DNA of 13,995 nt from the NCBI GenBank assembly GCA_016203375.1, contig JACQMX010000067.1, forward strand, positions 1-13,995, written 5' to 3'. Position numbers and translations under genes: made by a program. Of the stretch, positions 1 through 6,316 are shown one piece after another (positions within the stretch are counted from its first letter, which is position 1; the number at the start of each line of letters is the position of its first letter). This DNA comes from Candidatus Woesearchaeota archaeon. GTDB lineage: Archaea; Nanobdellota; Nanobdellia; Woesearchaeales; UBA12501. The notes beneath the pieces are model-generated. The model did not search any database, was not told the origin of the DNA, and saw only the letters and a list, made by a program, of their open reading frames with translations.

Positions 1-290
1 CCAGTAACGCCAAAAACTTCCTTAATATTTGGCTGATCAAGAAGTGTTTTGCCAACATACTGCGTCGGTTTGCCAAGAACCAACATGAAAACAATGAATC
101 CCTCGCCTATCGCGGCATTGTTGAGTTTTATGGTAAACTTCTCAATAACGCCTTCAGCGCGAAGCTTCCGGATGCGTTCATGGACGGTGGAAGGGCGAAG
201 TGCAAGCGCCTTGGCTAAATCACGAATGGATTGTCGAGAATTCTTGCGCAATGCGGCAATGATTCTGTGATCTGTATCGTCTAGCTTCAT
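1..290 (-). CDS. Lrp/AsnC family transcriptional regulator (partial, C-terminus off the left edge)
   Basis: Reading leftwards from ATG at 290, the frame stays open to the window edge and gives about 96 residues. The start MKLDDTDHRIIAALRKNSR, followed by SIRDLAKAL, STVHERIRKLRAEGVI and EKFTIKLN, is the canonical Lrp/AsnC winged helix-turn-helix. The recognition helix lies around STVHERIRKL. Residues about 60-96 (GEGFIVFMLV, then KEVFGVTG) begin the RAM ligand-binding and oligomerisation domain. A full member has about 140-160 residues, so roughly a third to 40 percent is missing. The start is supported by a GAGGG SD at 299-303, eight bases before the ATG. The family binds DNA as dimers or octamers, responds to amino acids or other small molecules, and often autoregulates. 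It is divergent from ahcY, and the shared spacer contains phased repeats. The family call is secure; the ligand and targets cannot be seen. Confidence 0.93.
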   Translation of the reverse strand, partial: MKLDDTDHRIIAALRKNSRQSIRDLAKALALRPSTVHERIRKLRAEGVIEKFTIKLNNAAIGEGFIVFMLVLGKPTQYVGKTLLDQPNIKEVFGVT

Positions 291-298
291 GGGTACAA

Positions 299-380
299 CC
301 CTCGTTAAAGGCACTCGCGCCAACAAGTGGTGTTGCTTTGGCGAGCATCACCTCTTTCCCCCAACGAGGGCCGAACCCTC
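299..380 (-). promoter_or_regulatory. Possible bistable leader of the Lrp gene (SD-sequestering fold)
   Basis: Read on the minus strand, CCCTCGTT (370-363) is perfectly complementary to AACGAGGG (306-299), which contains the SD of the Lrp gene. The same CCCTC (370-366) can instead pair with an upstream GAGGG (380-376) across a TTCGG loop. The two pairings are mutually exclusive. Inside the long loop, CTCGCCAA (345-338) can pair with TTGGCGCGAG (323-314) with a two-base bulge. The pairings are seen directly. A regulatory switch is inferred, and it requires the transcript to start upstream of 380. Confidence 0.4.
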
Positions 381-392
381 ACTCGCATAGTG

Positions 393-444
393 GTTACTGG
401 CAAGCGAAGCTTGCCAGTCCTGGAAATTGAAAATTTCCAGTAAC
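393..444. repeat. Twin hairpins with a common base stem and GAA triloops
   Basis: ACTGGCAAGC-GAA-GCTTGCCAGT (396-418) is a perfect 10-bp stem with a three-base loop. It is followed at once by CTGGAAATT-GAA-AATTTCCAG (420-440), a perfect 9-bp stem with the same loop. Both share the base stem CTGG/CCAG but have different, fully compensated upper stems (CAAGC/GCTTG versus AAATT/AATTT). GTTACTGG (393-400) also pairs with CCAGTAAC (437-444), so the whole can fold as one branched structure. It could be part of the Lrp leader, a REP/BIME-like repeat, or a protein site. The strand on which it acts is unknown. Confidence 0.75.
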
Positions 445-493
445 TTCAGTTGAGCACCCATTTATCCAATGATTTCTCAACCAACATCATCAT

Positions 494-605
494 TGTCCGA
501 CTTATATTTGAACTTTTCTATTTTTGTCCATATAAATTATATTTCTATAGACAATGTCCAATATTATGAAGAAAAACTATATGAATGTCCAGTTATAACT
601 GTCCA
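494..605. promoter_or_regulatory. Five phased TGTCC(A) boxes upstream of ahcY
   Basis: TGTCC starts at 494, 525, 555, 586 and 600, and the last four are TGTCCA. The first four are spaced 31, 30 and 31 bases apart, about three helical turns, so all face the same side of DNA. One box lies in the palindrome GACAATGTC (550-558). Lrp-family regulators are known for wrapping DNA over regularly spaced sites, and an Lrp gene is divergent here. Assigning the boxes to that regulator is inference. Confidence 0.45.
530..541 (+). promoter_or_regulatory. TATA-like region for ahcY
   Basis: ATATAAATTATA lies in a very A+T-rich stretch about 80 bases before the ahcY ATG. Using the usual archaeal TATA-to-start distance of about 25 bases, transcription would begin near 560 and leave a leader of about 60 bases. 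A second candidate, TTATAA at 593-598, would give a nearly leaderless transcript, but the GGTGA SD argues against that. The A+T symmetry means it could also serve the divergent gene. Confidence 0.4.
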
Positions 606-608
606 GTT

Positions 609-613
609 GGTGA
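609..613 (+). promoter_or_regulatory. SD that sets the ahcY start
   Basis: GGTGA ends five bases before ATG 619. No comparable site precedes the in-frame ATG at 469, so 619 is preferred. Confidence 0.7.
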
Positions 614-618
614 ACATT

Positions 619-1884
619 ATGGATAAAGGTCAACATTACGAAGTAAAAGATCTCAAGCTTGCAGAGCAAGGACTGATGAATATTGAGCTCGCAGAATCGC
701 ATATGGCCGCATTAATGGTCGTGAAAAAGCGCTTCGAGAAAGAAAAGCCATTGAAGGGCATACGAATAGGCATGGCCTTGCATGTTACCAAAGAAACTGC
801 GGTTTTAGTAAAAACTCTTATCGCGGGAGGAGCACAAGTCGCCATAACTGGCTGCAATCCATTAAGCACACAAGACGATGTTGCCGCAGCGCTTGCCCAA
901 GAAGGCATCCATGTATGGGCATACAAGGGAGAAACAACAGATGATTATTATCGATACCTAAATCACATTATCGATTTTAAGCCGCACATTACTATTGATG
1001 ATGGTTGCGATCTTGTTTCTGAAATACATAAAAAACACCCAAACCTTATTTCGGATATCATAGCCGGATGTGAGGAAACAACAACGGGAATCATTCGCCT
1101 TAAAGCAATGCAAAAGGATAAGGCACTCAAATATCCCATGATCGCGGTTAATGATAATAAAACAAAACATCTTCTCGATAATTATTATGGAACCGGCCAA
1201 TCAACACTTGATGGTATTCTCCGAGCGACAAATATCTTATTCGCAGGAAAAAATGTTGTTGTAGCAGGATATGGCAGCTGCGGCAAAGGCGTCGCCTTAC
1301 GAGCACGCGGCCTTGGCGCAAATGTTATTGTGACAGAAGTCAACCATTTTCGCGCCTTGCAAGCTCGCTATGATGGCTTTACCGTAATGCCGATGAGCGA
1401 CATAGTAAGTAATGGAGATATTTTTATCACCGTAACTGGCAACAAGCATATTTTGAGAAAAGAGCATTTCCAAGCCATGAAAGACGGTGCCATTCTTGCA
1501 AACTCCGGCCATTTCGATATCGAAATTGATCTTAAAGGCTTAAAGGAATTGAGCGAAAACCAACGGAGAATGCGACCTTTCCTCGACGAATACACCCTCT
1601 CTAATGACAGGAGAGTGTATGTCTGTGGAGAAGGCCGCCTCGTGAATCTTGCCGCAGCAGAAGGTCATCCAAGCGAGGTTATGGCAACCTCATTCTGTGG
1701 TCAAGCCTTGGCGTGCGAGTATGCAGTTAAGAATAAAGGAAAGATGATGCCAGAGGTTATTACTCTTCCTGAAGAGATCGATGAGCAGATAGCGGCCTTA
1801 CAACTGCAAGCTATGGGCATTCACCTTGATCAACTTACTGATGAGCAGAAGAAATATTTGTCTTCTTGGGAAGAAGGAACATAA
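619..1884 (+). CDS. ahcY: Adenosylhomocysteinase (S-adenosyl-L-homocysteine hydrolase)
   Basis: It reversibly hydrolyses S-adenosylhomocysteine to adenosine and homocysteine in the cytosol, using bound NAD, and so relieves product inhibition of SAM-dependent methyltransferases. From ATG 619 it has 421 residues, the usual archaeal length. Family landmarks in order: HVTKET (55-60), DDGCDL (127-132), EETTTG (152-157), NDNKTKHLLDN (178-188, with the Lys/Asp/Asn of the active site), Rossmann loop GYGSCGKG (217-224), SGHFDIEID (296-304) and GRLVNLAAAEGHPSEVM (339-355). The C-terminus (QKKYLSSWEEGT) is the short archaeal/Thermotoga form, without the longer bacterial/eukaryotic tail ending in Tyr. 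The frame stays open upstream to 469, but those 50 codons are A+T-rich promoter-like sequence with no family similarity. One oddity: after the NAD-ribose-binding Glu (VTEV) the usual Asp-Pro is Asn-His. It converges with the 1912 gene, 27 bases away. Confidence 0.96.
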   Translation: MDKGQHYEVKDLKLAEQGLMNIELAESHMAALMVVKKRFEKEKPLKGIRIGMALHVTKETAVLVKTLIAGGAQVAITGCNPLSTQDDVAAALAQEGIHVWAYKGETTDDYYRYLNHIIDFKPHITIDDGCDLVSEIHKKHPNLISDIIAGCEETTTGIIRLKAMQKDKALKYPMIAVNDNKTKHLLDNYYGTGQSTLDGILRATNILFAGKNVVVAGYGSCGKGVALRARGLGANVIVTEVNHFRALQARYDGFTVMPMSDIVSNGDIFITVTGNKHILRKEHFQAMKDGAILANSGHFDIEIDLKGLKELSENQRRMRPFLDEYTLSNDRRVYVCGEGRLVNLAAAEGHPSEVMATSFCGQALACEYAVKNKGKMMPEVITLPEEIDEQIAALQLQAMGIHLDQLTDEQKKYLSSWEEGT

Positions 1885-1911
1885 AAGAAAAAATTAAAGA
1901 ATTTTTAAGAT
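1885..1911. terminator. Short convergent intergenic region with T-runs on both strands
   Basis: TTTTT at 1902-1906 follows ahcY on the plus strand. On the minus strand a T6 run (plus A-run 1888-1893) follows the stop of the 1912 gene. Archaeal termination commonly uses such T-runs without a hairpin, and no stable stem is seen. Confidence 0.5.
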
Positions 1912-2634
1912 TTATTGAAGAGGTACAAACGTTCGTATCTCTTTTACATCAGGCGATGAAGCATAATATCTGCCACGATACGTACCAGGTCTATAAGCAC
2001 ATGTTAAGCAGCGCCTTCCGCTTTTAAGTTCATAATCACTATACTTCCCGACTGCTTCTTCATGGAGCAAGGAAAGATCCCTTTCATCCAACTGCAATCT
2101 CGAGCGCTGTGCTGCCTGGTATGGAAGCATAAGCCGCCTACCAGTAGGAGTAAATCCATGAGGTTTAGTTCCATATGTTGTTAACTTGCTTTGCGTCCCT
2201 GTGTCGCCAGTGAAAATAAACTTTGATCTGCCGGATACTCGAGAGAGGGAATAGTAATATCGCCCACGGCGATTGCTAGGCTCAAGAAGAGTATACGCAC
2301 CAAGCTCACATCCCAAACAGCGTCTCCCTGATTGGACTGGTTTCAATCCTGCATACGTCACTTCTTCATGATCAGGCATGTCTTTAAGGCTTGAACGCCA
2401 TGCACGACCAGCAGTTCCATCTGCATAATATCGATTTACTGAACGGTCTCGAGGCATTGGTAATTCTCTGCCTTCATAGAAGCCACTCAAGGCCCAACGA
2501 CGTACTTCATGTTTTTTTTGCGTGGTTCCAATATAAGGATGACCTAGCAGGTACGTAGCTTCAACAACAGGTACGAGCACAAGCACCGCGAGTGCCACAA
2601 GAACAACTATCGATTTTAGGAAATTTTTTTTCAT
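1912..2634 (-). CDS. Secreted basic protein with two SGRRCLxC motifs, unknown function
   Basis: A 240-residue protein that I do not recognise. Residues 1-26 (MKKNFLKSIVVLVALAVLV...) are a signal peptide or N-terminal anchor. The rest is rich in Arg, Tyr and Gly. Two related segments stand out: SGRRCLGC (102-109) followed by RGRYYYS (123-129), and SGRRCLTC (205-212) followed by RGRYYASS (220-227). A third RYYAD occurs at 68-72. The paired CxxC motifs suggest a metal site (Zn ribbon-like) or disulfides outside the cell. The ATG at 2634 is chosen because GAGGGGA (2641-2647) sits six bases upstream. The GTG at 2649 would add five residues but has no spaced SD. It has its own TATA box at 2710 and is the last gene of the minus-strand run. 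Being secreted is well supported; the role is not. Confidence 0.75.
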   Translation of the reverse strand: MKKNFLKSIVVLVALAVLVLVPVVEATYLLGHPYIGTTQKKHEVRRWALSGFYEGRELPMPRDRSVNRYYADGTAGRAWRSSLKDMPDHEEVTYAGLKPVQSGRRCLGCELGAYTLLEPSNRRGRYYYSLSRVSGRSKFIFTGDTGTQSKLTTYGTKPHGFTPTGRRLMLPYQAAQRSRLQLDERDLSLLHEEAVGKYSDYELKSGRRCLTCAYRPGTYRGRYYASSPDVKEIRTFVPLQ

Positions 2635-2709
2635 TGTCTTTCCCCTCACTCCTTTTTGTTTTTTATGATTATTGGCCAGAGGCTTTTACGCTCATTTATT
2701 GACCATAGG

Positions 2710-2717
2710 TATATAAA
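2710..2717 (-). promoter_or_regulatory. TATA box for the 1912 gene
   Basis: On the minus strand GATTTATATACC, with TTTATATA at 2717-2710, lies 76 bases before the start at 2634. This predicts a leader of about 50 bases. The sequence matches the box at 3715 (ATTTATATACCT), so the two genes have nearly identical core promoters. Confidence 0.65.
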
Positions 2718-2771
2718 TCTTTTGTTTTATAAGGTCGTAAGAGCAATAGAACGCCTTTCCACACAAGCTGA

Positions 2772-3674
2772 TTATAACCGTTTAAAGGCGTCTCGAATCG
2801 CTTCCTGAGTAAAATATTGTTCAAGCTGACTATGTAGTTGAGAATCACTATATCCTTGCGCGCGAAAGTGTTGAACATACGCCTTGATTTTGAGAAGATC
2901 AAGTTTTTCAAAGGCGCCACGAAGCTCTCCTTCTGAATGGTATTTTCGCAATTGAGCAATAATCTGCTTATCAGAAAGGCCTGTCGTACGATACTGAGTG
3001 ATAACAGAAATAAGTTGGGTAATGGTTTCCTGAGAAATAATGGGATGGCGCTTCTTGACATAGGCCAAAATCAAACCGCTAGTGACAATAATAATTGTGA
3101 TGAGAACCCCGATAACAATTAAAAAGAAACGGAGAGAAGCAGGTTGAGAAGTTGGTTGTTGAACAGCAGGAAAGATAGGAAGCAGGGTTGAAGAAAGCAT
3201 GGATGTATTTGACGCTGTTGATTCAGAGACAGAAGCATTTACTGGAACAACAACGTCGCGCGTGATATTGCTAAGGATAGTACCCTCATAAACAAGCGAA
3301 GCAGTAAGAAGGTATGTTCCTGGTTCTAGAACGATATGAAGATCAAGAATAGGATAATCAATCGCAACATCATAACCGAGCATGGTTTCGTTATTAAAGA
3401 TGATGTCGGTGAGAGGGTCACCAAGCAAAGCGGTAAGATTCCCAGTATAATTCATTCCATCAATTTCCACAAGAACTGTTGTTCCAGCAGGGATTTGCTG
3501 GCGATCAAAATGAATTATAGTATCAATAGGCGAGGCTATTGTTCTTGCAGTATAATAGCGAAGATTGAGAAATTTAATCAGCATAAGCATAGAAGCAAGG
3601 AGAATCAAGATTAAAAAAATTTTGAGAATACTCATCTCTGCCCGTTTCAACCAACCCAAAAATACAATGGTCAT
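2772..3674 (-). CDS. Two-TM protein with glycosylated outer domain and duplicated cytosolic helical module
   Basis: This 300-residue protein has no recognised family. A hydrophobic segment at about 15-38 anchors or exports it. Residues about 45-145 are beta-rich and Ig-like (GTTVLVEIDGM, EPGTYLLTASLVYEG), and six N-glycosylation sequons (N75, N79, N95, N136, N146, N156) place this part outside. A Ser/Thr/Pro-rich stalk (147-180) leads to a second TM (182-206) ending in VKKRH, so the C-terminus is inside. Two consecutive repeats, about 224-258 and 266-300, share G-[LY]-SD-x-Q-[IL]-x3-L-x2-Y and end in AF(E/K)(K/R)L. The same unit ends the neighbouring subtilase. The ATG at 3674 follows a weak GGGG (3680-3683) and has a TATA at 3715. 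ATG at 3635 (MSILKIF) is a possible shorter start. It is probably transcribed separately from the protease but works in the same place. Confidence 0.8.
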   Translation of the reverse strand: MTIVFLGWLKRAEMSILKIFLILILLASMLMLIKFLNLRYYTARTIASPIDTIIHFDRQQIPAGTTVLVEIDGMNYTGNLTALLGDPLTDIIFNNETMLGYDVAIDYPILDLHIVLEPGTYLLTASLVYEGTILSNITRDVVVPVNASVSESTASNTSMLSSTLLPIFPAVQQPTSQPASLRFFLIVIGVLITIIIVTSGLILAYVKKRHPIISQETITQLISVITQYRTTGLSDKQIIAQLRKYHSEGELRGAFEKLDLLKIKAYVQHFRAQGYSDSQLHSQLEQYFTQEAIRDAFKRL

Positions 3675-3714
3675 GGTGGCCCCTTTTTGCTGACGGTAAT
3701 AAAACGCCTAGAGG

Positions 3715-3722
3715 TATATAAA
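3715..3722 (-). promoter_or_regulatory. TATA box for the 2772 gene
   Basis: TTTATATA on the minus strand (AAATTTATATACCTC) lies about 40 bases before ATG 3674. The predicted start of transcription near 3690-3695 gives a leader of about 20 bases. It sits just beyond the protease stop at 3735, with no clear terminator between them. Confidence 0.7.
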
Positions 3723-3734
3723 TTTATGCAGAAA

Positions 3735-6221
3735 TTATTTTTTTCTAGCGGCAAATGCCCGTTGAACCTCCTTAGATTTAAAGAATTTCAAAAGATGCTG
3801 CATTATCTGCTCTTCAGAATACCCTTCTTGTGTCCATTGGTTAATGCATTCACGAATGGTTTGTTGATGCCGGATAGCAGTAAGAGGATTGATAACGCCA
3901 TAATAAAACGAAAACCCGAGGAAACTTGCTATGAATAGAACGAGAATACCCCATCCCAGAGCAAAGAGAAAAATATTGGACTGTGGGATAACTTCTTGTA
4001 TGGTTCCTTCAGTCGCGACAATTGTCTCTTGTTCGTGTTGAACAATATCTGGTCCTGCTTCAAGCGGCGTCGTTGATGTTATCGAGGATGACGCTTCTTT
4101 ATCAGCCGATTGGAGGCTTGTCGTTGAACTTGAAGAGGCTGTTGTTGTTTCCTTTTTTGGAGTATTAGTGTTGCCTCTACTTCGCTTCCCATCACTTCCC
4201 TTATCACTCCCTGAAGAAGGTTGAAGGATGGCAACAGTTGGTAAACTGTTATTGATGTAGATGCTATCATTTGCTTCAAGTGTCTCAAATGCACTTGCCG
4301 TACAGCTCACATTCCAATCATAACTGGCTGTGGCGCTAAAGTTTCGAGAAAAAACATACCATGTTTCATTAAAGTTCATCGAGAATGATTCATTAGCAAA
4401 GAAGATGCTGCAATTACCATCAGAAATAGGGGCGCCGCTCGTACGATTAGTATAGTTGGCAAAAAATGAAATGTTTTCCGAGGTACGTTTGTCTAAGCCT
4501 TCATCATTTTGATCAGAAATAGTAAGATTTGCATTAATTCCAGTGGTAAAAGAGGTGAAGTGCACAACACGCACGGTAAGGTTTCCTGCATCATAACTTA
4601 TAACATTGCAGAGCGGAGGAGCACAGAAAACATTATTTATAAGAACGACAGGGGTTGTTCGAAAAGATAAATTGGAAAAATACAGATCTGCGGATGCGTT
4701 AAGATGATGACACTTACTATCCGTTGTGTTTATCTCAATAAAGTTATGTTGAATCTTGGTGCAATGTTGGATATTGGTCATGTCAACATCACTAATAAAA
4801 GTGATGCTCCCAAAGTCGTTCTCGACACGATGCGCATCTCGGTTAACTATAGAAATCATCCGAAGTGCCGCCCAAACATCAATGCGAGGATAACCATTAA
4901 TAACAGGAGAGTAGCGGTTCAAAAGCGTTTCAATATCTTGTGGCGAGAGAGTGAAGTTTCCCTTGCGTTTTGCATAATGCTGAAGCAAAAGCGCGGCGCC
5001 TGCAACATGGGGTGCAGCCATGGAAGTACCTGACATCGTCACTGTACCGCCGCCCAAAGCAGCAGAGACAATAGATGTTCCTGGAGCAAGAAGATCGAGA
5101 AGTGGTCCACGATTAGAAGATGAATGAATAACCTCCTCCGTATCCGCAGTTGTTCGAGCAACACTCGTTACATTGGAAAGGCAACTAGGATAAGCAATTC
5201 CTGAGGCGTCTCCACCATTTCCAGAAGCATCATCAAAGAAAATGTTCATGTCATGCGCTGCGTTAACCGACGCGGCAAACGCCAAATCCGAGTTATCGCA
5301 ACTTGCCTGGTTACTAAACAACACGCCACTGCCAAAACTTGCAGTAATGACACTAATGTTGTACGTCTCTTTATTTGCAATGCAGAAATCAATTCCCGCT
5401 AATGCGTCTGGAGAGTCACCAATACCTTGCGAGTCCATAAAACGAACAGCAACAATGTTTGCCTCTGGCGCAACACCAAGGAGACTTCCATCACGAGCCG
5501 CGACAATGCCCGCAATATGCGTTCCATGACCGTTGCTGTCACGAGCATTTCCTGTTTGATTTTCCAAACCGTTAGGACAGCAACCAACACCATCTCCCCG
5601 TGTTCCATCAATATCACAATAACACATCTCCGCTAAGATTTTTCCTTGAAATGCAGGATGGGTGCTGTCAATACCTGTATCTATCACACAAACGGTTTGC
5701 CCAGAGCCATTAATGGAGACACCTTGAATCGACAGAGTATGGACAAGTGTTGCATTAATCCGCGGTCGACTGCTATCTAGCGCTAATGAAAAGCGTTGGG
5801 GAGAAACGATATTGGCAACCCTTGGATTTTTTTCAAGATCTTCAAGACCTTTGGATGTTACCGTTACCGCAAGCGTGGGAATAGTTTCATACGTAATGGT
5901 GATATTAGTAGTGGAAGGATCAATATGCATCTTGAATTTTTCTTGCTCTCTTCGGATTATGTCTTTTCGTGCTTTAAGGTCATTGGATGGTATATCCTCC
6001 GTGCCTTTGAGTACCACAATAACCGTCGTTCGATTTTCAGTTTCATCAGGGGGGGTTTCTTTAGCCGACCCTTTACCTTGACCACCAGTCGCGTGGCCAG
6101 TAATTCCTCCATCCAACCTTGGATGGGCAAAAAGACTCAGTAAGAACAAAGAGCCAAAGAGAAGGATAGAAATCAAGAGAAAATGAATTGCAGCCTTACG
6201 GGTGGAGGAAGTGTCACGCAA
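3735..6221 (-). CDS. Membrane-anchored subtilisin-like serine protease (S8 family)
   Basis: An 828-residue exported protease. In order: signal or anchor segment (11-31); I9-type inhibitory prodomain (about 66-148); and catalytic domain with Asp181 (VCVIDTGID), His232 (NGHGTHIAGI), oxyanion Asn335 (ASGNGG) and Ser400 (GTSMAAPHVAG), so all catalytic residues are present. A cysteine cluster, CYC (200-202) and GCCPNG (213-218), is inserted between Asp and His. Beta-rich Cys-containing domains (about 465-660) follow, then a Ser/Thr linker (670-725), one TM (about 750-775) and a cytosolic tail (786-828). The tail has the same G-Y-S-x2-Q-I-x3-L unit as the 2772 protein. About 23 N-glycosylation sequons lie outside the TM. 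The start is TTG, preceded by GGTGA (6228-6232) at a six-base spacing; an ATG slightly upstream stops after six codons. TATA at 6265. It may process neighbouring surface proteins, but this is inference. Confidence 0.93.
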   Translation of the reverse strand: MRDTSSTRKAAIHFLLISILLFGSLFLLSLFAHPRLDGGITGHATGGQGKGSAKETPPDETENRTTVIVVLKGTEDIPSNDLKARKDIIRREQEKFKMHIDPSTTNITITYETIPTLAVTVTSKGLEDLEKNPRVANIVSPQRFSLALDSSRPRINATLVHTLSIQGVSINGSGQTVCVIDTGIDSTHPAFQGKILAEMCYCDIDGTRGDGVGCCPNGLENQTGNARDSNGHGTHIAGIVAARDGSLLGVAPEANIVAVRFMDSQGIGDSPDALAGIDFCIANKETYNISVITASFGSGVLFSNQASCDNSDLAFAASVNAAHDMNIFFDDASGNGGDASGIAYPSCLSNVTSVARTTADTEEVIHSSSNRGPLLDLLAPGTSIVSAALGGGTVTMSGTSMAAPHVAGAALLLQHYAKRKGNFTLSPQDIETLLNRYSPVINGYPRIDVWAALRMISIVNRDAHRVENDFGSITFISDVDMTNIQHCTKIQHNFIEINTTDSKCHHLNASADLYFSNLSFRTTPVVLINNVFCAPPLCNVISYDAGNLTVRVVHFTSFTTGINANLTISDQNDEGLDKRTSENISFFANYTNRTSGAPISDGNCSIFFANESFSMNFNETWYVFSRNFSATASYDWNVSCTASAFETLEANDSIYINNSLPTVAILQPSSGSDKGSDGKRSRGNTNTPKKETTTASSSSTTSLQSADKEASSSITSTTPLEAGPDIVQHEQETIVATEGTIQEVIPQSNIFLFALGWGILVLFIASFLGFSFYYGVINPLTAIRHQQTIRECINQWTQEGYSEEQIMQHLLKFFKSKEVQRAFAARKK

Positions 6222-6227
6222 GGACGT

Positions 6228-6232
6228 TCACC
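6228..6232 (-). promoter_or_regulatory. SD supporting a TTG start of the subtilase
   Basis: GGTGA on the minus strand is six bases before TTG 6221-6219. No in-frame ATG or GTG is better placed before the signal segment. Confidence 0.6.
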
Positions 6233-6264
6233 ATTCTTTTTCAGAAGGGGAAAGTAAAAATCGC

Positions 6265-6272
6265 TTTATAAA
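6265..6272 (-). promoter_or_regulatory. TATA box for the subtilase gene
   Basis: TTTATAAA (palindromic) lies 44 bases before the TTG start, predicting transcription from about 6243 and a leader of about 20 bases. Confidence 0.6.
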
Positions 6273-6281
6273 CTTTGCGTG

Positions 6282-6315
6282 AAAAAAGCAGAAAAAATGG
6301 AGAAAAGATAAAAAA
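6282..6315 (-). terminator. T-rich terminator of the 6317 gene
   Basis: Immediately after the TAA at 6319-6317, the minus strand has T-runs of 6, 4, 6 and 6 bases with no hairpin. This is typical of archaeal RNA polymerase termination. It is the clearest terminator in the window and separates this highly translatable gene from the protease. Confidence 0.65.
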
Positions 6316-6316
6316 T

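Noticed and set aside
220-348. Minus-strand 42-codon upstream frame overlapping the Lrp start (ATG at 348)
   Set aside because: GAGGTG touches the ATG directly, so the SD spacing is wrong. The product has no recognisable feature and most of the frame lies inside the Lrp gene in another frame.
469-618. N-terminal extension of ahcY by 50 codons
   Set aside because: The stretch is A+T-rich, holds the TATA-like sequence and the TGTCC array, has no family similarity and no SD. ATG 619 has an SD and gives the normal length.
2635-2649. GTG start of the 1912 gene five codons upstream
   Set aside because: It lacks a spaced SD and would use the SD of the ATG as coding sequence.
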